Part shown: piece by piece, positions 12,492-21,090 of the stretch | How the letters are laid out: every line of letters starts with the position of its first letter | Numbering within the stretch: the first letter of the stretch is position 1 | Source: Tricholoma matsutake | Lineage: Eukaryota > Basidiomycota > Agaricomycetes > Agaricales > Tricholomataceae | Direction: 5' to 3' | DNA length: 64,000 nucleotides | Assembly: GCA_026075535.2 (NCBI GenBank) | Contig: AP026541.1 | Coordinates: 13,206,001-13,270,000 of the forward strand | Program-made: the position numbers and the translations under genes | Notes under the pieces: model-generated | Told to the model about the DNA's origin: nothing | What the model saw: only the letters and a program-made list of their open reading frames with translations | Database searches by the model: none

Positions 12492-12893
12492 TTATGTACA
12501 TTGAGCCATTGCCCAGGTTGTTGTTGTGGGGGTGGTTGCAGCCAAATTTGTTGCCATTGTTGAAAATGATGTGGTGGTGGCAATGGGCAGTTCTGGACGC
12601 GAGATGAGGGGTTGTAGAGGCTGCAGTAGGGCTGTATATCGACTAGGCAGGGTGTGGCATCGTTTCCAAAGTCTTTGGGGCTGGTTTGAAGTGGGGGAAG
12701 CAGTAGTGGTAGCCGTTGTCAACGATGACATGGTGGTGGTAACAGGTGGCTCAGGGTGCAGAATGAGGGGCTGAGGGACCATTTGGGGCTCGTCATTGGC
12801 CTGTACAGCCATGTCGCAGGTGCCAGGTGGTTTAGTAGATGTCCCCGCATTGTTCAGTAGATGCAGCTGCTCATCATTGGGTGCCATCTGCAT
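12492..12893 (-). CDS. Low-complexity protein in the non-autonomous LTR element
   Basis: This 133-residue open frame is rich in Thr, Pro and Ser. It contains a repeated unit, QPLILHPEPPVTTTMSSL and QPLISRPELPIATTTSFS, so it arose by internal duplication. DNA-level repeats continue to about 12,060 in shifted frames. It lies inside the LTR element, downstream of the 141-residue ORF. I recognise no domain. It may be a captured or gag-like structural gene, or a chance frame in a minisatellite. Confidence 0.35.
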   Translation of the reverse strand: MQMAPNDEQLHLLNNAGTSTKPPGTCDMAVQANDEPQMVPQPLILHPEPPVTTTMSSLTTATTTASPTSNQPQRLWKRCHTLPSRYTALLQPLQPLISRPELPIATTTSFSTMATNLAATTPTTTTWAMAQCT

Positions 12894-12965
12894 AACAGCA
12901 TTGATAGTGCTGGTGAGGGTGGTCTGTGTGCTGCAGTCTGTTGTTTCACGAGTTGTGGGCTCCGT

Positions 12966-13391
12966 TTATATATCCTCGTCGATCTGGATCCAGGTCTGCG
13001 GCTTGATGCACCTCCCTTGGCCATGTTTCACCTCCCATACCTCTCGTTCAGCTGTTCTCCCTTTTTCTTCTCCCTCTTTCAGTCCCCTCTCATAGCCTTC
13101 CTTATCCCCTAGTGACCTCCCTACCTCGAGCTGTGTCTCTTGCATCTCTTCTAGCATTGGCCCATAAAAGTCCTGGGCTTGTCCAAACCCTTCCTCATGG
13201 CCACGTCGCATGATCTCTTCATAGATCTCACTCTCGGACTGTTGCATGCCCCAAATTCGCATTGCTGGTGATAGTTTCATTAGTGTACGCTCACTGTTGA
13301 GCATGGTAGTGAATTTCGGGTCGAACTTGATGGGCTGTGGTGCTGGTGCTGATGGCGGTGCCATTTTTGCAGCCTGTGTTTTCTTTGCCAT
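12966..13391 (-). CDS. Putative hydrophilic 141-residue protein of the LTR element
   Basis: This is the first substantial ORF after the 5' LTR and primer site. I chose the Met of MAKKTQAAKMAPPSAP as start; a longer upstream reading is probably leader. The sequence is Glu/Lys/Gln/Met-rich and looks helical (QQSESEIYEEIMRRGHEEGF, then GYERGLKEGEEKG). The Gly-x-x-x-Gly pattern recalls Yae1-type helices, but that is weak. There is no zinc knuckle or protease, so it is not an ordinary gag. It may be a captured host gene fragment or a packaging protein. The ORF is uninterrupted. Confidence 0.5.
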   Translation of the reverse strand: MAKKTQAAKMAPPSAPAPQPIKFDPKFTTMLNSERTLMKLSPAMRIWGMQQSESEIYEEIMRRGHEEGFGQAQDFYGPMLEEMQETQLEVGRSLGDKEGYERGLKEGEEKGRTAEREVWEVKHGQGRCIKPQTWIQIDEDI

Positions 13392-13572
13392 AGTTGTAGG
13401 GTCCAGATAGAATAGCCACTGGCTGTAAACAGTAGCCGGTAGATAGTAGCCAAGGTAGAGACCAGAAGCAGAGAGTAGCAGAGTGAAAACAGAGACCCCA
13501 AGAAAACAGTGAGCAAGTGAGAAAAATGGCCCAACTGAGTGTGCAGAGTCGAATCTGCCTGTTGTCACCAAA

Positions 13573-13778
13573 TGGAGCCGTGCAGTCTCTAGCAGAACAC
13601 ACAGGGTCTGACCGATGACCGCATTCTACTACTAGAATGTGGGCAGACTCGCTCGGACACAGATGGCTAATGCAAAGATCCCATCCCCTGCTACTGTATC
13701 TACCACAAATGGATGTCAACATGGTCACCTGACTACTATGGTGGTGCGACTACTGCAGTGGCATGCCACACAGTTACA
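13573..13778 (-). repeat. 5' LTR of the non-autonomous LTR element
   Basis: The 206-bp partner of 10,292-10,497. On the minus strand it is followed by the primer-binding-like TGGTGACAAC within two bases, which marks it as the 5' LTR. Confidence 0.88.
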
Positions 13779-14293
13779 ATGTGTCAGATGTAGGTTAGTG
13801 GGACTTGGGGGGAACTCAAAGGAATCATACATTACATTGTGGGAGCCTTGACCATCCACAGTTTTCCCATCTTGGTTAGAACCAGGAGTTTGATCACACA
13901 AACCGGAATTGTTGCGAGAAGATCACCTCGAGTGTAATGCACTTGCTGCCTTGAAAGCCATCCCTCTCGAGTCAATGCACTGGGGAGATCTCAGTTTTTG
14001 TGTCAGACATTTATCATCAAATAATGATGTTTAAATTTAGCTTTGCAAATTGCTCCTGCTAATTTATTGACACATACACTGGGTGCAAGGCACAATACTG
14101 CTGGAGAAGTACTGTGGAAGTACCCTGACGGTATTCCTAATATTGTCAACAGACTTTTCCAGAAGTATTTTGACAGTACTGAAGGTATTCAGGTAGTATC
14201 TTAGATTGGTATGAATACTGGCAAAAAATCTCTTGGTGAGTATGATGACAGTATTAAGAATACTTCTACAATACTGACATGATACCTCCCCAG
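13779..14293. other. No gene recognised; possible Helitron flank
   Basis: The sequence next to the LTR element may continue the Helitron 5' coding region on the minus strand (about 13,780-13,900). I see no definite motif. The rest (14,090-14,290) contains several AGTACTG / GAAGTAYT words but no gene. Confidence 0.3.
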
Positions 14294-14717
14294 TATAAGG
14301 GCATCCTCAGCCTCTAGCAAAGGGAAATCTGAAGTTAAAATTATACTACATAGTACAGGGATTAGAGGCACACCTAGCAAAGGGAAATCCAAAGAGAAAA
14401 CTCTAAAGACCCTTTTGCCAGTGCCCAGTATATGTGAAGACTGCCAAAATCAAATAGTAATCTAAAAATAGAAAAGGCGGAGATAGGCTGATCAAGGCCA
14501 TCACATGACATCATACCAAGGGGTAGATGTCGGAAGGGTACTCCATCTCTAAATATAAAACTGTCAACATGCACAAATGTGATTGAAAGGGAAATTAGTA
14601 ATAAAATAAGAAACAAATCATAGAAAATGAAGAATAGAAGGAAACGAGGTGAGGAAAAATATAGGATGAATGTAAAAAATAGGAGAAACACGTGGGGCAC
14701 CCTCTAGTCCCCTTACA
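14294..14717 (-). repeat. 3' LTR of gypsy B
   Basis: Bounded by TATAAGGGCA and CCCCTTACA on the + strand, so TGTAAGGGG...CCCTTATA in element orientation. Same family as 39,802-40,224 and the solo LTR 25,026-25,388. It contains the ~60-bp segment, flanked by a repeated TTTCCCTTTGCTAG, that is missing from the solo copy. A polypurine tract (AGAGGGGGGGTGA) abuts it. Confidence 0.9.
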
Positions 14718-14752
14718 TCACCCCCCCTCTAAGATGCATCGCCCTGATGCAT

Positions 14753-16884
14753 TCAAAATCGCATAGAACCAAAGTCACTGACTTGAATGCGACATGGTGC
14801 AGCAGTGTGCTGTTGGTGGAATTCCTTGACTAACTGAGGGGCATTCACATCGGACTCCTTGACCCATGAGTTCTCCTCATACCCATAACCCTTCCAGTGT
14901 ACCAAATATTGGGGCTTCCCCCGACGCAACTGGCTGTCCAAGATTGACTCCACTTTGTACTGGGGTTCTCCCTCAATTACTGTAGGTAGTGGTGGTGGAT
15001 GTGAATGGCGTCCTGGGAAAGGATCTGGGGGAGCTGGATGGAGTTTTATGACATGGAAGACTGGGTGAAGTCTGGACATGGAGGCTGGGAGGCGCAAACG
15101 ATAGGCATGCATTCCAACACTCTTGACAATGGGAAAGGGTCCTAGGAAGTGATGGGTGAGTTTCTTGGATGGATGTGTGGTGGAGATGTCACTGGAGTCA
15201 AGATAAACTCAATCACCAACCTTGTACTGTGGCATTGGAGAATGGCATTGATTGTAAAAGTGTGCCATGTTGTCCTTTGCCTTTGCCAAGGCTCCCTTTG
15301 CCTCCTCCAAACTGTCCCTCATGCGCTCCGTGAACTCATTCACTGGCTCAATGTGCGAGGGGGCTTGGTGATGTTCGAATCTCATATGTGGATGCTGTCC
15401 AGTGTCTAAGAAGAAAGGGGTTTGTTGAGTGGAAGTGTGGATGTGGTTGTTGTATCCAAACTCGGCCAAGGGGAGGAGATCATCGCAGTTGTCCTGGCGC
15501 TCATTGACAAAGACATGGATGTACTGCTCCAGTTCCTGGTTAACTCGCTTGGTCTAGCCAACAGTTTGCGGGTGATAAGTGGTTGAAACAAGGAGTTTGA
15601 TCCCCAGAATTCGGTACAACTCACAGGTGAACTCTGGCACAAACTGAGGGCCATGGTCAGAAAGGAAAGCACCAGGAAGTCCATGTAATTTCCACACATG
15701 GTGGAGATAGAGGCGGGCAGCACCCAGGGCACTGACAGTGGTGTGAGTGGGAATGAAGAATGTGTTTTCGAGCAGAATCAACTGTTCACATCACTGCATC
15801 AAACCCATTCAACTCTGGCAACTCCACCACAAAGTTGACACTGATAACATCCCAACGAGACTCTGGAATAGGGAGGGTGTAGCTCACCAATGTGTTTGCG
15901 ATGAGGAATCTTGGTGTGTAAGCAAAGGTCACAAGTACAGCAATACTGACCAATGAGCCATGACATCTGTGGCCACCAATAATTCTGTGAGGTGAGCTCC
16001 AAGGTCTTCCAGTGTCCAGGATGACCAGCAATCCATGAGTCATGGTGTTGGGATATAATGTGTCGATGAAGACCTGGGTTGTTGGGGATGTAGATGCGAT
16101 CTCTGAAACACAACAAGTCCTCCTTTTCTGCCCACTCTGCTGCACACAAGGAGAGGGTGGATCCCTTCCTCAACTCTTTAACAGCTTGGGCCATGACATG
16201 TATGATGCCTTCCAATGCCCAGATAGTAAACAGGTTTGGCTGCAACAACACAATGTCTTGATTGTCATTGCTGCCATCCCCATGGTCCACGCATCGGGAG
16301 AGGGCATTGGTCTTCCCCATGCTGCGACCCAGACGGTGGTGCAAGGAGAAGTCAAACCTGGATAGATACAGGGACCAACAAGCTTGAGGACATTTCAACT
16401 TCTTGGCCATCATAAAGTACTCGAGGTTCTTGTGATTCATCCAAATTTCCACCCTTGAGGAAGTGTCGCCACTCCTTGAGTGCACACATAATTGCCAACA
16501 TCTCCTTGTCATGGATCTCGTAGTTTTGCTCCACAGCACTAAGGCTTTTGGAATAGAATGCAACAGGATGCCACTTCTGGTCCTCTGGAGACTGCTGAGA
16601 CAACATGGCGCCCATTGCAAAGTCAGAACTGTCGGCCTCTACATGAAAAGGGCACGAGTCGTCAGCAAAGGTAAGAATGGGAGCAGAAGTGACTATCTCC
16701 TTAAGCCTTTTGAATGCCTCCTGTTGTGCATTGTCCCCACCTCCATGCCTCCTTCTCTGTCAAGTCAAACAGTGGTCGTGCATGATGTGAGAAATCCTTG
16801 ATAAAACACCAATAGAAATTGATGAAGCCCAGGAAAGACTGCACCTCTTTCTTGTTTGTGGGCATTGGCCAAGCCATGACCCCA
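14753..16884 (-). pseudogene. Gypsy B pol (RNase H, integrase, chromodomain), broken
   Basis: Minus-strand order: RT C-terminus (16,880-16,640), RNase H (16,620-16,250; HDKEMLAI, MNHKNLEYF), zinc-binding (HHDSWIAGHPGHW ... CTCDLC), integrase core (15,781-15,410; LSDHGPQFV with the catalytic Asp kept, NQELEQY), GPY-type region and chromodomain (about 15,000-14,850; YKVESILDSQL...YLVHWKGYGYEENSW). Frameshifts near 16,450, 15,930 and 15,790 and stops near 15,555 and 15,210 break it. The stop in VGD*VYLDS is shared with gypsy C, so it predates their separation. Confidence 0.9.
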
Positions 16885-17547
16885 CACTACTGGGGCTGAC
16901 CTGTGTTTCCCACAGAAACACAGCCTTAGAAACTTGTTTTAAGACTTCTGATGTGTATATCCTTTGGATATTCTTAATATGTATGTAAAAGAAATGTCAG
17001 GGAAATATCTTACATGTATCCAAGCTGTATCTGCAAGGAACATAAAAGGTGTATTCTACAATGTTTCTTTCAGATCCCTTCTGGAAACATTTTTCATGTT
17101 CCCTTTGTGTAAGTTAAAGAAACACTTTTTATGTAATTCTGCCTGTATCTGCCAAAAACATTTGACATGTAATTTTATTATATGTTTCCTATGGATACAT
17201 GCAAAGAACAAAGGGGTTACCATGGTTACACATGTATCCCTAGGAAACACATAATAAAATTACATGTTAAATGTTTTCTGCAGATACAGGCATAATTACA
17301 TTGAAAGTGTTTCTTAAACTTACACAAAGGGAACATGAAAAATGTTTCCAGAAGGGATCTGAAAGAAACATTGTAGAATACACCTTTTATGTTCCTTGCA
17401 GATACAGCTTGGATACATGTAAAATATTTCCCTGACATTTCTTTTACATACATATCAAGAATATCCAAAGGATATACACATCAGAAGTCTTAAAACAAGT
17501 TTCTAAGGCTGTGTTTCTGTGGGAAACACAGGTCAGCCCCAGTAGTG
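16885..17547. mobile_element. 663-bp palindromic (foldback) element with CACTA ends
   Basis: The left arm (16,885-about 17,203) and right arm (about 17,231-17,547) are inverted copies with roughly a dozen mismatches around a ~27-bp centre. The outer ends read CACTACTGGGGCTGACC and its complement, so both termini have the CACTA/TAGTG signature of CACTA (EnSpm) transposons. The flanking triplets differ (CCA and CAT), so no 3-bp TSD is visible; the two sides belong to different gypsy elements. It has no coding capacity beyond mirror-image frames. Transcription would give a ~315-bp hairpin RNA. Confidence 0.85.
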
Positions 17548-18010
17548 CATCCAGTGTGCGGAATCTGTTGGGTCATTAAGACCAGGCTCAAACCAACTGA
17601 GAGCTGATCCTTTAAGATAAGAAAGGATAAATATGATCTTTTTCTCATCAGAGGAAAATACATGTGGGCAGTCATGGAAATGAAGATTACATGAGACTAG
17701 AAAGTCTCTACGTTTCTTTGGGTTGGAGCTATCGAAAGTGTCAGGGTCACGAACTTTGATTTTCTCAGTCTTGGGTGCGTTGTTTTGTCGGAGGGTGCAG
17801 ATACTCTCCGACAGGTTGTAAAGAACATCTATGAACCTATCCCCTGGATCAGGGCTTCCCCCTGCAGGAGGTTGATTGTCAGGATCATTGGGATCGGGGT
17901 CACTCCCAGGGCCGTCTGGACCACTAGGGTCGTCGGGTCTGCCGGGAGGTCCGTCCTCTAGACCACGATCTTCCAACCCGTAGGGTTCAGGCTGGTTGAT
18001 GCCCCCTATG

Positions 18011-18765
18011 TGTTACGATTTGTTATCTGGACCCGCAAGACCAGGCACTTCATTTTTCTGTTCGACTCGACTCACTTCCGATGGGAGACACCTTGATGCA
18101 TGGTGACTCCATGCACCCGAATCCACTCCCACACACACCGTGGTACGACAACCCCTTTACATGAGGTCCATGACATTGGACCCTCACAATCAACATGCTG
18201 CACTGCAGCATGTCCTTGACATTGGATCCTTGACATTGGATCCGTGACATCAGATGCCTCATGCTAGGCATGAGGCTTATCTCTTATTGTTCTCTGATAT
18301 GCTGCGCCACAGCACTCCTTGACATCGGATGCCTCATGCAAGGCATGAGGCCTATTGTTTCTATTGCTCTTGTCTATATTTACCTGATAAGCATCTCACC
18401 TTCCGATTGGACAATAGATAGTCCTGGAACAGTATATAAGCTGCAGCTACACTCTGTGTATTCTCCAGCTTGACCTAATTCAAATAATGGTCTTAGACTC
18501 AACCAGAACACTCGACAGCTTAGGAAGCCCCTAGCTGTGATAACTCGAACTTGACAGTTGGAAAGCCTCCAACTGTGATACATGAACCGACGGTCTACTC
18601 AGAAAGCCTCTGAGTATGGATAGCTGTATCGACTTAGGAAGCACCAAGTCCTGAACAGAACCCGATACAGTAAGAAAGCCTCTTACTGCAAGAACTGATA
18701 CAGTTGGAAAGCCTCCAACTGCAACATACAAAGACTAGGCTGAGTTGAGACCTATAGTCTTAACA
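18011..18765 (+). repeat. Solo LTR (gypsy A family) with perfect 5-bp TSD
   Basis: TGTTAC...TTAACA, 755 bp, flanked on both sides by CTATG (18,006-18,010 and 18,766-18,770). U3 matches the gypsy A LTR (3463 onwards) in the same orientation, including the TATATAAG box at about 18,434. It interrupts gypsy E gag, so it is younger than E. A solo LTR forms by recombination between the two LTRs of an inserted element. Confidence 0.92.
18516..18721 (+). ncRNA. Six tandem hairpins with a shared AAAGCCT-type loop
   Basis: Downstream of the TATA box are six stem-loops at 18,516-18,537, 18,554-18,576, 18,596-18,616, 18,631-18,650, 18,668-18,688 and 18,701-18,721. The loop is AAAGCCT in four and GAAGCCC or GAAGCAC in two. 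Stems differ but each pairs with itself: CAGTTGG/CCAACTG (twice), TACTCAG/CTGAGTA, CAGTAAG/CTTACTG, plus two with a one-base bulge. This is compensatory variation, strong evidence for RNA (or cruciform) structure in the leader of the LTR transcript. The function is unknown. Confidence 0.75.
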
Positions 18766-19070
18766 CTATGTACTCAAGGGGAGTTCTTGATCAAAAATCT
18801 TCTGGGTTATCAGAAGAGTGCGGGGCATGGGTAGACATGAGGTTGGCACTGATAGAAGGGGCTCCTGAGCTGATTTGTCAGAATATGTTTGAGGGTCTGG
18901 AAGACACTCCAAAAGTAGTGGCGGGATGAGGGTTGGAAAGGGTGGATCGCTGGATCGCAGAGATCCCTGGGATAGTGCCGGTGTGTTGGGAATTCCTGGT
19001 TGTGTGCTGGTGAGTTTTGGTTGGGGTCATAGGAGGAGAAGAGATGAGTGAAGTGTGAGTTTGTATATAC

Positions 19071-19778
19071 TGTTAAGAACTGATCCTAAAAGGCCACTTT
19101 GGAATCCGACTGGACACTGCGGGTGATGATAGTGGGAGTTTGTCAGGTCGATGCGGATTCTGCGGGAGGGGAAATGGAAAGGACTTGGCTTCAGCTTGTA
19201 AGAAGCTGCGCCCTTCACCTCGTCTGGTGTCCTAATTTCAAGTCGAGGGTTTAGAGGTAGGAGTGGGAAAGTGCAGTAAACATGGGGAGGAGTATGGAGG
19301 GACTTAGGTTTAAGTTCAGGTGAGGTTAGAACTTCAGAGGGAGACTAGAGGTTGAGTTGAATGGAGTTCAGACTCTTAGAGGACAGAGGTAGGAGTAGAA
19401 TGAGATTTGGATTGACAAGTTAAAGTCGAGTCTATGTCGATATATGAACTCAGGAGTACAAGGCAAAACTAACTAAGCTTAAATACTGTAGTCTGGAATA
19501 ATGCGGAACAGGAATGAAGACTGTGGCAGTGTCTCGACTGCTTAGATAAATTATCTAGCGGGAGCCACACAGGAATCCGTAGTCGAATTTGCAATAGAGA
19601 TGGCAGCCTTGGGAAGGCAGCCATGGATGCTGTACAAGGTGGCCTGGTGGACAGCCATGTGGGCAGTGCAAGGCAGCCAGAAATGAAATTGGGAGGAGTA
19701 GACAAATGTCGGGTCAGATGTGTGGGAAAGAGCCGGATGGAATGCAGGTTCTGATCAGGCAAGGAACGGTTCTTGACA
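19071..19778 (-). repeat. 5' LTR of gypsy E
   Basis: 708 bp. In + orientation it is bounded by TGTTAAGAAC and GTTCTTGACA. It aligns in reverse along its whole length with the solo LTR at 60,516-61,223, which is also exactly 708 bp. Gag begins ~40 bp from its inner end on the minus strand. The outer TSD cannot be tested because the 3' LTR is gone. Confidence 0.88.
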
Positions 19779-20149
19779 GAACTACATCGTTTTGCCACAT
19801 CGACTCTCGAAACTCTCATCACATTGCCTATCTGTTGTGTCATCATCTCTTACCTCGCTTTCAACTATTGTCACCATCTCCTGAACTTGTGAAACCATTT
19901 CAGAGATTCTTGAACTTCTCCACATCACTGCTAAACTCTCTTGTATTGTTTCGGAATGCTTTGTAGTGTTTCACGTTACTTCGGATGGCTTCGCAGAACT
20001 TCACACAGTCTAATACGGCTTCGCAATGTCATACAGTACATTTACCAGCCTTTGGATAACACAGTGATATTCAGTACCACCTCACAACCTTTCTCTGACT
20101 CGTGTTATATCTCCTAAGACCTGTTTAGTTGGTTTTGGTTGAGTTTCCA
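19779..20149. other. No gene recognised
   Basis: Flank of the gypsy E LTR. It has repeated TTTCGGAATGCTTTG / ACTTCGGATGGCTTCG-like words near 19,950-20,030, but no coding region or named repeat. Confidence 0.35.
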
Positions 20150-20760
20150 GGTTGAGCATTATCAGCATCAGTGTGACATGGCATGAGTACAGAGGTTGGT
20201 GGGTGCTTACTAGGCAGGTACCCCCCTTCTGGGGTCTCCTGGCATCCCTCTGCACCCTCCTAGCCCATGTTGACAGCCTCACATCCCATTTGAATGGGGA
20301 GGAGGGGATCAGGTGGGCATGGGTGTGGGTTGCACATTTTTCATCCTGGCAGGTTGTCCTCAGTAGTATACAACCTAAAAAGCAATAAATTACAATTAGT
20401 TGGTTAATAAAAAGAAAAAGAAAAAAGAAAAAAACTTATCTATGGCCAAAATGATGTTGCCATCATTTGGGCCCACATTCTGTCCAGTCGGCTTGCGTTT
20501 TTCATCGTGGCAGGTCATCCCCAGTAGTCTACCACCTAAAAAACAATAAATTACAATTAGTTGATTGATAAAAAGAAAAAGAAAAAAGAAAAAAACTTAT
20601 CTATGGCCCAAACGACAGCAACATTGTTTGGGCCTGCATTCCATCCAGTCAGCTCGTGTTTTTCATTGTGGCAGGTCATCCCCAGTAGTATACAACCTAA
20701 AAAGCAATAGATTACAATTAGTTGATTGATAAAAAGAAAAAAAAAAAAAAAAAGATCTGC
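20150..20760 (-). repeat. M1 module with three tandem intron-like units
   Basis: This is an inverted copy of the block at 28,840-29,140. On the minus strand a ~130-160 bp unit repeats about three times: TACTGGGGATGACCTGCCA, GATGAAAAAC, a hairpin GGCCCAAACGA...TTGTTTGGGCC (20,605-20,634), then GATAAGTTTTTTTC, a pyrimidine-rich tract and TTTTTTAGGT. The linkers carry plausible 5' and 3' splice signals and are the right length for basidiomycete introns. No protein is recognisable. Confidence 0.65.
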
Positions 20761-20814
20761 ACGCATGATGGGGGGATTGATGGTTTTGATGTGAGGGGTT
20801 ATTTATAGATGAGT

Positions 20815-21090
20815 TTGTTGAGATAGGCCGTTCACACCACAAGCATAGGTGGAATACCTAAGAGAACACAACTGCAGTCCCCTAGGTGTATATCTAGGGT
20901 TTATATACTATGTTACATATATTGTACATTGTTGTTACCAATGCATGCATACATCTTGATGTGTGTGAAATAAAATTCTCATGCTATCAGAGTGTAGTGT
21001 ACTTTGGCATTATTTGGCGTCATTGGGGTGTAATTCGACATAGTAAGATAAAAATGAAATTTTATTAGGTAATGGGGCAGTTTCCTAACA
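20815..21090 (-). repeat. 3' LTR of gypsy D (inner edge certain, outer edge approximate)
   Basis: The inner edge is clear: on the minus strand AAGGGGGGTAA (polypurine tract) is followed by TGTTAGGAAAC at 21,090. The outer edge is placed at TGTTGAGATAGG near 20,815 because it gives the TG...CA layout, but no second copy is available for comparison. Confidence 0.5.

Larger units (their letters stand above)
10292..13778 (-). mobile_element. Complete non-autonomous LTR element inserted in the Helitron
   Basis: Two 206-bp direct repeats (10,292-10,497 and 13,573-13,778), over 90% alike by eye and TG...CA bounded, flank 3.1 kb. On the minus strand the right LTR is followed after two bases by TGGTGACAAC, a plausible tRNA primer-binding site. 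The left LTR is preceded by GGAAGGGGGG, a polypurine tract. These place the element on the minus strand. No reverse transcriptase or integrase is visible inside, so it resembles LARD/TRIM-type elements mobilised in trans. No clear 5-bp target duplication was found. Confidence 0.85.
14294..16884 (-). mobile_element. Ty3/gypsy element B, 3' half
   Basis: On the minus strand this runs from within RT (16,884) through RNase H, integrase and chromodomain to the 3' LTR (14,294-14,717). It is a close relative of gypsy C at 37,165-40,224, with long near-identical stretches in opposite orientation. The 5' half is missing and the break coincides exactly with the CACTA-ended palindrome at 16,885. Confidence 0.92.
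17548..19030 (-). pseudogene. Gypsy E gag, N-terminal part, split by a solo LTR
   Basis: Minus-strand gag begins at about 19,030 (MTPTKTHQHTTRNS...) next to the LTR at 19,071-19,778. It runs to 18,771, is interrupted by the solo LTR 18,011-18,770, and resumes at 18,010-17,548. The latter part shows a Pro/Asp/Gly-rich segment (GPGSDPDPNDPDNQPPAG) and a retrotransposon gag core (KRRDFLVSCNLHF, FILSYLKGSALSWFEPGL). It ends abruptly at the palindrome. Stops near 18,880 and 18,800 show decay. Confidence 0.82.

Noticed and set aside
14201..14700. Minus-strand frames rich in Phe, Leu and Ile
   Set aside because: They lie inside the gypsy B LTR; identical frames occur in the other LTR copies.
16964..17468. 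Mirror-image frames of ~80-96 residues on both strands
   Set aside because: They arise from the two arms of the palindrome and have no family signature.
18516..18721. CRISPR-like array
   Set aside because: Repeats are short hairpins with variable stems inside an LTR of a eukaryotic retroelement; there are no spacers of constant size and no cas genes.
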